From a virus: a stretch of 38,139 bases of DNA. The notes below the pieces were generated by a model, which was not told where the DNA came from, ran no database searches, and worked only from the letters and a program-made list of their open reading frames with translations. Each line of letters opens with the position of its first letter. The stretch's first letter is position 1. The stretch spans positions 1 through 38,139 of the IMG/VR virus record IMGVR_UViG_3300030102_002373. One strand, given 5' to 3'. Position numbers and translations under genes: made by a program. Positions 22,755-29,800 of this stretch are shown here, piece by piece.

Positions 22755-22945
22755 TTAGAATAACTATAGAAGATGATGAAACAATAGTAGGTATCAAAGA
22801 TAAACATTGTTGGACATTAGAAGATACAGTTAGTGTATTTCAAATTGTATTAAATAAATTCTTTGGTAGTGATGTTGAAGTATCTATTCAAGCTAAACAA
22901 AAATCTACTGTTGAAGTTCCTACGCAAGAAGCAGAGGGTATGTAG
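22751..22945 (+). CDS. Small hypothetical acidic protein
   Basis: A 64-aa protein: MIRITIEDDETIVGIKDKHC, then WTLEDTVSVFQIVLNKFFGS and SIQAKQKSTVEVPTQEAEGM. It resembles tiny phage proteins with a beta hairpin plus one helix. It is coupled to the phosphoesterase by ATGA. It is the last gene before the riboswitch. Unknown function. Confidence 0.6.
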   Translation: MIRITIEDDETIVGIKDKHCWTLEDTVSVFQIVLNKFFGSDVEVSIQAKQKSTVEVPTQEAEGM

Positions 22946-22994
22946 CTTTTTACTTGACGATATTGTGTAGATTTAGTATGGACATTATATAACT

Positions 22995-23041
22995 CGTTCA
23001 ACCTGTATGGTCGGAAGTAGGTCACAGTGACCGAAGGAACG
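22995..23041 (+). ncRNA. Glutamine-II riboswitch (glnA / downstream-peptide motif)
   Basis: All conserved parts of the glutamine-binding aptamer are seen in order: CGTTCA (22995-23000), CGGAAGTAGG (23012-23021) and CCGAAGGAACGC (23031-23042). P1 is CGTTC/GAACG (22995-22999 with 23037-23041), P2 is ACC/GGT (23001-23003 with 23009-23011) and P3 is GGTCA/TGACC (23020-23024 with 23028-23032). This matches the glnA and downstream-peptide RNAs, known in cyanobacteria, their phages and marine DNA, which bind L-glutamine. The ribosome site GGGAGAG of the tiny ORF at 23060 starts 8 bases after P1, so translation control is likely. Match made from memory of the consensus, without a covariance search. 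Confidence 0.88.
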
Positions 23042-23059
23042 CTAACATGGGAGAGTGAC

Positions 23060-23116
23060 ATGGAAGTTATCCTTTATTATCGAGGAGTAGCATACAAGAA
23101 AATCCTAAAGAGGTAG
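23060..23116 (+). CDS. 18-aa riboswitch-controlled 'downstream peptide'
   Basis: MEVILYYRGVAYKKILKR, beginning 18 bases after the riboswitch P1 with GGGAGAG as ribosome site. Short ORFs at exactly this place define the downstream-peptide RNA motif. The aromatic YYRGVAY centre with a basic tail is like other tiny 'YRGv.Y' proteins (compare the cyanobacterial DUF4278 type, from memory). A 3-codon ORF (ATG at 23047, MGE) precedes it. The function is unknown. Known riboswitch-controlled peptides in cyanobacteria act on nitrogen assimilation, so a similar role is possible. Confidence 0.6.
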   Translation: MEVILYYRGVAYKKILKR

Positions 23117-23263
23117 TATGCGTATGTGTCCCACTTCGGTGGGACTTATGTTAATACCGATCTTCTCACTTGCTTGCCTTATCATTTCTTCTCTATCAAA
23201 TCCTTTTACTTCAACTGTTGCTTCCTTACCACTTTCTTTGTGAACAATACGATACATAGACAT
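23105..23263 (-). CDS. Small hypothetical protein, convergent to riboswitch unit
   Basis: A 52-aa ORF: MSMYRIVHKESGKEATVEVK, then GFDREEMIRQASEKIGINIS and PTEVGHIRILPL. AGAGGAG lies two bases before the first ATG and eight before the second, so the start is probably the second Met at 23257. The sequence looks natural (strands then a helix). Its 3' end overlaps the last 12 bases of the peptide ORF on the other strand and contains the 23128 hairpin. It lies behind a terminator of the late operon, so it needs readthrough or its own promoter. Confidence 0.55.
   Translation of the reverse strand: MSMYRIVHKESGKEATVEVKGFDREEMIRQASEKIGINISPTEVGHIRILPL
23128..23145 (+). terminator. TTCG hairpin after riboswitch-peptide unit
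   Basis: GTCCCAC-TTCG-GTGGGAC: a perfect 7-bp stem with a stable TTCG loop, 11 bases after the peptide stop. The following TTATGTTAA is a weak U tract. It probably ends the plus-strand transcript; on the minus strand it lies within codons of the 52-aa ORF. Confidence 0.65.
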
Positions 23264-23286
23264 AACTCCTCTGAAATTTAAATATG

Positions 23287-23326
23287 AAAAAAAAATGTCA
23301 CTTTGAAGTTTTTAATGTTGAGTGAC
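23287..23326 (-). terminator. Terminator at the end of the long late operon
   Basis: On the minus strand GTCACT (23326-23321) pairs with AGTGAC (23302-23297) over an 18-base loop and is followed after two bases by nine T (complement of 23287-23295). A second hairpin, CTGGTTA-like GGTTA/TAACC near 23355-23372, lies between it and the holin-candidate stop. The stretch 23264-23385 has no gene. Confidence 0.65.
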
Positions 23327-23385
23327 GCAACATGGAACAGGTTAATGAAACCTTTGGTTAAACTTCTAACCAGCAGTAATGAAAA

Positions 23386-23772
23386 TTATTTAATTTGAGA
23401 GCTTCCAAAGTAAAATGAAATAATGCTTAAAAGCGTAATTTTCAATTCACTAATTAGAACAAAACCAGACAGTTCTGTCCACACTTCTTTTTTAAAAATC
23501 CAAAATCCTTTTTCTGAAGATACTGTCATTCCATTTTCAGAGAATGCCATAATCAATGGAACAATAACAACAGCAAACAAACAGGCACAAACAATTAGTC
23601 TTCGTACCCATGTTCCTCCATCTCTAGCTGCTGCTTTATCAGCACTTGTATCAGCTGCTTCTTGCTTTGTAATCATTGCTTGCATATTAGCTTGTTGAGC
23701 TTGTACTAATGTACCTATAAGTTTAAATATAAACCCAGCTAATCCACCACCTAACATCGCCATCAATTCCAT
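23386..23772 (-). CDS. Membrane protein, holin candidate
   Basis: A 128-aa protein with an N-terminal hydrophobic stretch MLGGGLAGFIFKLIGTLVQA (about 5-24), a polar helix (QANMQAMITKQEAADTSADK), a strong span LIVCACLFAVVIVPLIMAF (about 59-77) and a third hydrophobic part at the end (FVLISELKITLLSIISFYFG). Three membrane segments and this size fit class I holins. The lysozyme has no signal peptide and needs a holin. The opening 'MEL...LGGGL.GFIFKLIG' is familiar from marine phage membrane proteins of unknown role. The start overlaps the upstream stop (TAATG). Holin is inferred. Confidence 0.6.
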   Translation of the reverse strand: MELMAMLGGGLAGFIFKLIGTLVQAQQANMQAMITKQEAADTSADKAAARDGGTWVRRLIVCACLFAVVIVPLIMAFSENGMTVSSEKGFWIFKKEVWTELSGFVLISELKITLLSIISFYFGSSQIK

Positions 23773-23909
23773 TACATCATTCCTTTTCTCATCATAGTTG
23801 GTTTTTTACCTTTGCGTAATTTTTTAAAATCAGCACCAGTAATCTTATCTCTAGGCTCTGCTATTTGAGCTAACTTTTTTTGTTTTGAACTGTATTTACT
23901 AAATGGCAT
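23772..23909 (-). CDS. Small basic phage protein, 45 aa
   Basis: MPFSKYSSKQKKLAQIAEPR followed by DKITGADFKKLRKGKKPTMM and RKGMM. 'MPF.s..Q.kklA.iA.P..kIt.aDf..Lr..k' is a recurrent tiny protein of marine phages, often next to other basic small proteins as here. It is linked to both neighbours by TAATG overlaps. It may bind DNA; the function is unknown. Confidence 0.7.
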   Translation of the reverse strand: MPFSKYSSKQKKLAQIAEPRDKITGADFKKLRKGKKPTMMRKGMM

Positions 23910-24148
23910 TATCTATATCTCCTTGTCTTTTTAGCTATTAATGTTGGTTGTTTACTATGTTGTTTTCCTTTTGCTTTATCTTTTCTTTTCTTTCTAGTAG
24001 TTGCTGCATATTCAGCACTAGATAAAGACTTAATCGCAGCTTCGGGTAAATATCTTTCACCTGTTTCAGATGACTTCTTACCTGATTTGGTACGCCACTT
24101 TTGTTTTCCCCAGTTTTTTAAAGATTGTTGTGATTTTGCTAACGCCAT
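23909..24148 (-). CDS. Small basic protein, DUF5872-like
   Basis: A 79-aa protein: MALAKSQQSLKNWGKQKWRT, KSGKKSSETGERYLPEAAIK, SLSSAEYAATTRKKRKDKAK and a basic end. The block 'W..QkWrTksGk.S..TGerYLPeaAikaLs..EYaattr.Kr' is a conserved small domain of aquatic phages and also of large algal viruses (DUF5872 in my memory, unverified). About a third of residues are basic. Possibly packaged with or bound to DNA. Confidence 0.75.
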   Translation of the reverse strand: MALAKSQQSLKNWGKQKWRTKSGKKSSETGERYLPEAAIKSLSSAEYAATTRKKRKDKAKGKQHSKQPTLIAKKTRRYR

Positions 24149-24336
24149 TATTTATATCCACCACCACGTTGTTTGTATAATCTAGCTAATGCTTGAGCTT
24201 TACGAGCTGACCATTTACCAGCAGCAGTACCATAACTAGCACTTGCTTTTATTCTGTTAAATAATGTTTTACGCATCCCAGGCTTTGTATAATTACCAGC
24301 TTTGTTTACTGAACTATGTCCTTTCTTGTGTGCCAT
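24148..24336 (-). CDS. Small basic conserved protein, 62 aa
   Basis: Start at ATG 24336 (MAHKKGHSSVNKAGNYTKPG), because the upstream in-frame ATG at 24351 is part of the ribosome site GGAGG. Then MRKTLFNRIKASASYGTAAG and KWSARKAQALARLYKQRGGG. 'AGNYTkPgmRk.lf.rIKa.......G.WSARKAQ.LAk.Yk..GGGYk' is a known small domain shared by marine phages and giant viruses. It is strongly basic. Probable DNA- or RNA-binding role (inference). Confidence 0.75.
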   Translation of the reverse strand: MAHKKGHSSVNKAGNYTKPGMRKTLFNRIKASASYGTAAGKWSARKAQALARLYKQRGGGYK

Positions 24337-24629
24337 TATCCACACCTCCATCTTCTTAATGACATTGCTTTTCTAGTTGGTCTACCTTTACTATCTTTCA
24401 TTGGTCCGGGCATACCTTTCATTCTTGCACAGAATGACTTACGTCTTTTCGCAGCTTTACTGCCTGGTTTTACTTTACCAGTTACTGCTGTTTTTAATTT
24501 ACTTCCGGGATTGGCTCTACGATACGCAGCAACACCTTTAGCAGTCATACCAGCACCAGATTTGGTTGATCTGTAATTACCACCTTTTCCAGTAGTTCTT
24601 CGTATAACTGTTTCTTTTTTTCTAGGCAT
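24336..24629 (-). CDS. Small basic conserved protein, DUF6321-like
   Basis: A 97-aa protein with GKGGNYRSTKSGAGMTAKGV (about 15-34), AAYRRANPGSKLKTAVTGKV, KPGSKAAKRRKSFCARMKGM and DSKGRPTRKAMSLRRWRCG. The whole core equals the domain I recall as DUF6321 (unverified), found in aquatic phages and in algal viruses. The pI is very high and it has two cysteines near the end. It is linked by TAATG to the next gene. A DNA-condensing or virion role is plausible. Confidence 0.78.
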   Translation of the reverse strand: MPRKKETVIRRTTGKGGNYRSTKSGAGMTAKGVAAYRRANPGSKLKTAVTGKVKPGSKAAKRRKSFCARMKGMPGPMKDSKGRPTRKAMSLRRWRCG

Positions 24630-25012
24630 TATCTTCTTCCAGCTCTATATTTTTTCTTACTTTCTGTTTTTCTGTTTTCACCAATTCTTTTTTTAATTTC
24701 ACCTAGTAAAGTTTTTCCTCCACTAGTTTCTTTTGTTTTAACACCAGGCCTACCCATAGGGCGTCTTGTATTTAATTTTCTTGTTTCTTTTATATTTAAT
24801 TTTTCTTTAAAAGATTTAAACTGGCCTTTAAATTGTTCATCGCCACCAAGCTTACCAGTTACTGTTTCTCTTAATTTTGCATATTTTTTCTTTTCAGCAT
24901 CAGTTGCAGTTTTATTTTTCATTTTACTCATAATACTACGCAACTCTCTTAACTCTTTTTTATCTGCTGCTTTTTGTTTTTCTTTTTTTGATTTTATTAA
25001 TCTTCTTTTCAT
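24629..25012 (-). CDS. Basic coiled-coil protein
   Basis: A 127-aa protein that is about 40 percent Lys plus Arg. The N-terminal half is a charged helix (KKEKQKAADKKELRELRSIM, then SKMKNKTATDAEKKKYAKLR) likely to form a coiled coil. The C-terminal half is flexible with RRPMGRPGVKTKETSGG and ends KKYRAGRR. Part of a run of five consecutive small basic genes. No family recognised; DNA binding is inferred. Confidence 0.62.
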   Translation of the reverse strand: MKRRLIKSKKEKQKAADKKELRELRSIMSKMKNKTATDAEKKKYAKLRETVTGKLGGDEQFKGQFKSFKEKLNIKETRKLNTRRPMGRPGVKTKETSGGKTLLGEIKKRIGENRKTESKKKYRAGRR

Positions 25013-25200
25013 TTAAAGAATCTCCATCCTAGTGCAGCAAGTGCTGCAATTATAACACCAAAGAATAATGCTCTACCTATAGCGATAGATACATCATCTA
25101 CAATTTTTAAACACTTACCTAACCAAGGAAGATGTTTACTATTAATATACTTACTAGCGGTATGTAACCACTCTCTTTCTTTATCACTTAAATCACTCAT
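25009..25200 (-). CDS. Small single-span membrane protein
   Basis: A 63-aa protein with a polar N-terminal half (MSDLSDKEREWLHTASKYIN) and a membrane span near the C-end (SIAIGRALFFGVIIAALAAL, about 38-57) followed by GWRFFK. It overlaps the next gene by four bases (ATGA type) and the previous by eight. It may act with the 91-aa membrane protein in lysis; this is inferred from position only. Confidence 0.62.
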   Translation of the reverse strand: MSDLSDKEREWLHTASKYINSKHLPWLGKCLKIVDDVSIAIGRALFFGVIIAALAALGWRFFK

Positions 25201-25468
25201 TGATCTTCTCTAATTTTTTTTCTATAAAATTTAATCTCATATTTTGTTCAGCATCTGCTGGTAAACTACCAAGTTCTCCTCTTGGCCACTTAATTCGAAA
25301 CTCACTATTATTTGCTACGTCAAGCATTACTTTTTCTTGTTCATGCTCAAGCATCATTATTCTCTCATCTATATGAAAGTATCCTACTACTGCTATGGCT
25401 ACACCACCTATAATAGATAGTAAGTTACGCAATGGTATAGTTATATCTGTTGACTCATTAACTTTCAT
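25193..25468 (-). CDS. Small membrane-anchored coiled-coil protein
   Basis: A 91-aa protein: one membrane segment NLLSIIGGVAIAVVGYFHI (about 17-35), then a coiled coil (DERIMMLEHEQEKVMLDVAN) and the motif FRIKWPRGELGSLPADAEQN before a final helix. I recall 'F...WPRGElGalPaD.eQ' as a conserved motif in short marine phage membrane proteins of unknown role. Topology is like small holins or spanin parts. Coupled to its neighbours by short overlaps. Confidence 0.68.
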   Translation of the reverse strand: MKVNESTDITIPLRNLLSIIGGVAIAVVGYFHIDERIMMLEHEQEKVMLDVANNSEFRIKWPRGELGSLPADAEQNMRLNFIEKKLEKINE

Positions 25469-25656
25469 ATTAAATCTTTATCTGTTATAGTTATATTAGG
25501 TATATCATCTATAGTTGTAATAAGTTCTAAATCATTATCATCATAAGTATCTTTATAAAGTAAAGAGTAAGAGCCATCACACTCTAATTTTAACTTACCA
25601 TCTTCTTGAGCGGTAACAGTTACAGTTTTTTCATTGTATGTAATATCGTATGTCAT
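25465..25656 (-). CDS. Small hypothetical acidic beta protein
   Basis: A 63-aa protein, MTYDITYNEKTVTVTAQEDG, then KLKLECDGSYSLLYKDTYDD and ITTIDDIPNITITDKDLI. It is acidic, beta-type, without membrane segment. It overlaps the putative fibre gene by four bases. Perhaps a structural accessory; no family recognised. Confidence 0.58.
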   Translation of the reverse strand: MTYDITYNEKTVTVTAQEDGKLKLECDGSYSLLYKDTYDDNDLELITTIDDIPNITITDKDLI

Positions 25657-26453
25657 AATGCCATTACCCTCAAATCTGTAAATGTTGCAGTTGCAGTATT
25701 AGGAAATTGAGATGTACCCGAAGTAGTAAAACTTAATCCACTTGTGTCAGATGATGATGTAATTCCTGAGGCTTTACTTCCTACTGTTTGGTCAAACGAA
25801 TGTTTTTTTTGTGCTGAATTAGCACTACCTGTAGACCCTGTCATTACAGGACTTATATTACCAAAAGCAATAGTAAATGAATCACCACTACCCATGCTAG
25901 TAGTATCTAGTTTATAACCAAATGCAAAGTTATCTCCATCAGATAATGTATTAGTACCAAATCTAAATACTTTATGGTTTGAACTACTACTAGATGTTAA
26001 TGTAATTGAATTGCTTGTTCTAGCAGTTTCAGAACAATTACTAGTAGCAACTAAATTTTGTTCTGTTATGAGAGTTCTAAATCCTAATTTAGGAGCAGGA
26101 GCAGTACCACCGCCACTTACCGCCCAACCTGTTTGTGGTGGTGTAGTAGATTTAGCCGAATTAGTATAGGCTACTCCATTTGTAGAATATATAACCCAAG
26201 TATTATCACTAGTCTTTCTTAATAATTTAGTTTTAAAAACATCAAGATTTACCCAAGGATATATTTGCCACCAATATTCAGTATAGTATCCTGATATTCC
26301 ATGATTAGTATCATGTTGTAATTCAAATATACCATTACAGTTTAAACCAACTGCAGGTTGACTACTTGAATGTTGTTTACCCGCATCCATAGACCCTATA
26401 AACTTTGGTATATTAAAATGCGTGGTTATACTACCTAAACGTAAGTTTTGCAT
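25653..26453 (-). CDS. Putative tail fibre/receptor-binding protein
   Basis: A 266-aa protein very rich in Ser, Thr, Gly and Asn. The first half has aromatic clusters (GYYTEYWWQIYPWVNLDVFK, about 55-74); the second half is low in charge (NSITLTSSSSSNHKVFRFGT) and looks like a beta sandwich. Such composition fits a fibre or adhesin. It lies with the 100-aa protein behind its own TTGACA-bearing gap at the distal part of the virion block. Receptor binding is inferred; no named family. Confidence 0.5.
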   Translation of the reverse strand: MQNLRLGSITTHFNIPKFIGSMDAGKQHSSSQPAVGLNCNGIFELQHDTNHGISGYYTEYWWQIYPWVNLDVFKTKLLRKTSDNTWVIYSTNGVAYTNSAKSTTPPQTGWAVSGGGTAPAPKLGFRTLITEQNLVATSNCSETARTSNSITLTSSSSSNHKVFRFGTNTLSDGDNFAFGYKLDTTSMGSGDSFTIAFGNISPVMTGSTGSANSAQKKHSFDQTVGSKASGITSSSDTSGLSFTTSGTSQFPNTATATFTDLRVMAL

Positions 26454-26460
26454 AATTCAC

Positions 26461-26763
26461 CTAGTTATCTAAACTACGAACATTAACTTTATTAGTTGCG
26501 TGTAAATGAGTCATACCTGCGGGTACTAAAAATGGTCTTGTAGTGCCAAATGGTGGAACAAAAATCGCACCTGCCGCTTCATCAGATGGTGCGGCCACAC
26601 CACTACTATCACCAAATGCAATGTATGCACCTGACCCAGATGTATCAACTATTTCAATTACACCACTTACTGCTACCGCCGCATCACTTGTTATAGCACC
26701 TGTCATGCTACCAACTTGTATCGTTGTACCAGTACCTTCAAATTGTAGACCTTTTAAAGCCAT
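26461..26763 (-). CDS. Small structural protein, decoration-like
   Basis: A 100-aa protein, nearly all small and hydrophobic residues: FEGTGTTIQVGSMTGAITSD, AAVAVSGVIEIVDTSGSGAY and VPPFGTTRPFLVPAGMTHLH. Beta-strand pattern with an end like small capsid or tail proteins. GGAG ribosome site and a short leader with repeated TTGACA suggest separate strong expression. I take it as a virion protein; the exact place in the particle is unknown. Confidence 0.55.
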   Translation of the reverse strand: MALKGLQFEGTGTTIQVGSMTGAITSDAAVAVSGVIEIVDTSGSGAYIAFGDSSGVAAPSDEAAGAIFVPPFGTTRPFLVPAGMTHLHATNKVNVRSLDN

Positions 26764-26836
26764 AATATAATCTCCTTTAATTGTTAAAACCTATTTGTCA
26801 AGACAAATCTTGTCAAGATATTCTTTCATATAAGCA
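26764..26836 (-). promoter_or_regulatory. Leader with two TTGACA boxes
   Basis: On the minus strand CTTGACAA occurs at 26817-26810 and 26802-26795, 15 bases apart (direct repeat TTGTCAAGA in the plus strand). The first is part of AATATCTTGACAA, which also stands before the capsid gene (6921-6933). TAGGTT (26793-26788) is 17 bases after the first box, a weak -10. Probable promoter or operator for the two genes downstream. Confidence 0.45.
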
Positions 26837-29800
26837 CTAGTCTACTGCGTATGCACCAATGCCTGTCATTTCTGCAACAGTTTCTCCTAATATATATGGT
26901 GCAGGAACGTCTGTTATTATGCCTTCTACTGCGTTAGCAAAATGAATAGGAACAAATAATTCTAATAATGTTGCAAACTCATTTATATCTCTTTGAGTTA
27001 CATAATCTTTACCAGTCATTATCTCACTACCTTTACTCATCCATGGACTAACTTTGTATTTAATAAATGTTTTTTGAAATTCATTCCAAACATCTATATC
27101 AGTATCTCTTCCAGTAAGGTTAGAGAATGTAGCGTAGTTAAATTTATTCCAAAATCTAAATACAGGCCCCATACCACCAAATATATCTAATCTTAATTTT
27201 CCTATAGATATTTTCATAAAATCTTCTTCTTCTGGCTCAAATCCAAATGATGCACCAGCTAATACAGCTAATGTAATTATACCAGTCATTGTTGCACCAA
27301 ATCTAGCCCAAGATTTAGCTATGTATAAACCAAGCTCATCTGTAAATCCTTCAGCTCTTATTCTATCTTTTACTGCTTGATCTTTACTGTATTTAGCTCT
27401 ACCTATTTGTAATCCAGCATATATTGACCAAAATGGTAACTGAACTCTAGATAATGCAAATCGTGGAGAAAAGAAGAAGAATGAAGCTGATTGCATAGCT
27501 GCTTCACTTTTACCTAAATTACCTCTACCACTTGCTATATTTATAAAGAAAGCTACTTTCTTCAACTCTGCATCTGTAGCATGAGGATTTAATTCATAGT
27601 AACCATCAAATGCTGCAGCTCTTAAAAGATTTAAAGTAATTACCATGTTTCTTTCTGATGCACCCATTACTGTTCTAGATACATTACCAACACCTTTTAT
27701 ATTATATACTTTTTCTAAAGCTCTTGAGTTAAACGCCTCTTCTGATGCAGTTAATCCTGTATCAATAGCACTAAAGAATAATCCTGCTTTTTCTCTAATA
27801 AAATGCATTTCATCATTTTCTAACGTTAACATAATATCTTTAGCTATTTTATCAGTAAATTCTAATCTACCATCTACTATTGAAACACCTATTCCTTTTA
27901 AACCACCTTGTACAGCATTTAAATATTCTTTAGGCATAGCAGTTCCTAAAAATAATGCTTGTCTAAATATTACTGATATATCAGCAGTTGCTGCAAATGC
28001 ACGAGGTAAAGATACATAATCTCCTACAGTTTCAAAAAGTGTTCTTTCTCTTAACTCATCAATAGCTCTAGTAATTTTTCTTTCAGCAATACGTTGTGCA
28101 TCTAATAAATCAAGTAACTCTTGATCCATTTCTCTTTCTCTTTTAGGTTTCTTAAATGATTCAAAGTCACCTTCTTCTAAAATTCTATTTAATTCATCTA
28201 GTCTTTTTCTTATTGTTTCTTTTCTTTTGTTTGCCCATTTAAAATCTTCTAATTGTTTATAGTATTCTGTTTCTTTTATTTCTTGTCTTACTTCTTGAAT
28301 ACTTTCTCTAAATTTAAATGGATCAGCAACTTGTGCTTTTTTCTTATATAACTTTCCATACATTTCTGGTGGCAACTTACCAGTTAACAAAATAGCTTCT
28401 AACTCTGCTAATGTATCTTGTAATCGTTGTTCTCTTTTTGCTTGTTCTTTAGCTTTAGATATATCTGATTTAGGTTTCTTTTCTTTAGGTGTTTTATTTT
28501 TTCTATACCATCCTAATATTTCTCTAACTAACTCTTGTAATTCAGCTTCGTTATTTTCTTTTGTTTCTTTTTCTTTTTTATCTTTTTTGTCTTGTTTAAT
28601 TTTATCTTCTAGTTGTGCAACTCTAGCTCTTAACCTTTGTATTTTTTTATTTTCTTCTGTTCTTGCAGGGCCTTCTCTATCATTATCTACTGGTAAAACA
28701 GTACCTTCTATAATACCTCTTAATAACTCAATACGATCTAATAATTTAACAGCTTTTTTAGTATTAGTAATTATGTCTGAAATTTTATTTATATTATCTA
28801 TTTTTTTCTTTGATGGTTTTTCTACAGATTTGTAATAACCATCAACTAACATACCTAATTGTGATATAGTTACTAATAATTTATTTGTTTGTATTGGATC
28901 ATAATCATCTGCACTTGTAATTTCATCGTACATATCATTTAATTGATTTTTAAGTGCTTTAAAATCATCTCTTGTAGGTGGACTACTAGGTTTACTACCA
29001 AACAATTCTTCCATTTTATCTTGTATGGCTTGTAGCTTATTAGACTGTCTTGTTATTCTTTCTAATTTCTTTTGTGCATCAGTTTTAGATATTCTTCGTC
29101 TTTGTATATTACCAGCAATTGCATTAAGTATATCGTATTCTGTTGCACTAGGTAGAGCATTTTTAATTTCATCAACTATATTGTCAATGTTATCGTATCT
29201 TTTTAAATTTTTATAAACTAATATTTTTGCTAATTCTCTTATAATTTTAGCTTGTTCTATATTAATACTGAATGCCTGGCCTTTACCAAAACCTTTTAAA
29301 TCAAAACCTAATTCTTTAGCTTGTAATCTAATTTCTTTTTCTCTTGATAATAATTTTTTAGCAGCTTTAGTTCCTCTTTTTTTCTTTTCTTTTTCTATAA
29401 AAGTTTCTGACTCATCTTTAGTTTCTTTATTTCTCTCTGCTTCAATTTCTTTTTGTTTTTTCTCTACAGCTTCAGTTGCTTTTTTATGTTCAGAAGCTAA
29501 ATCAGCAGCCTTTTGTGTATCTTCTTTAGACACTTTTGTAGATTTTTTGTTATTCTTTTTAGCTCTTTCCATTCTTCTTAAAATACCAGCAACAGTATTG
29601 TTACCATGTAAGGCCATTCTTCTAGCAGCAAGTTGTTGTCCACTTATAGAGCCTGCCAAACCATCTGCTCTTATAATATCTTGTAACTCATTAATTAATG
29701 CTTCAGACCTTGCACCAGCATTTATAGTTGTTGGTTTAGTTGCTCTTGATTCTGATATATGTATTTCTTCTATTTGATCAACAAGTTGTGCAGTTCTAAC

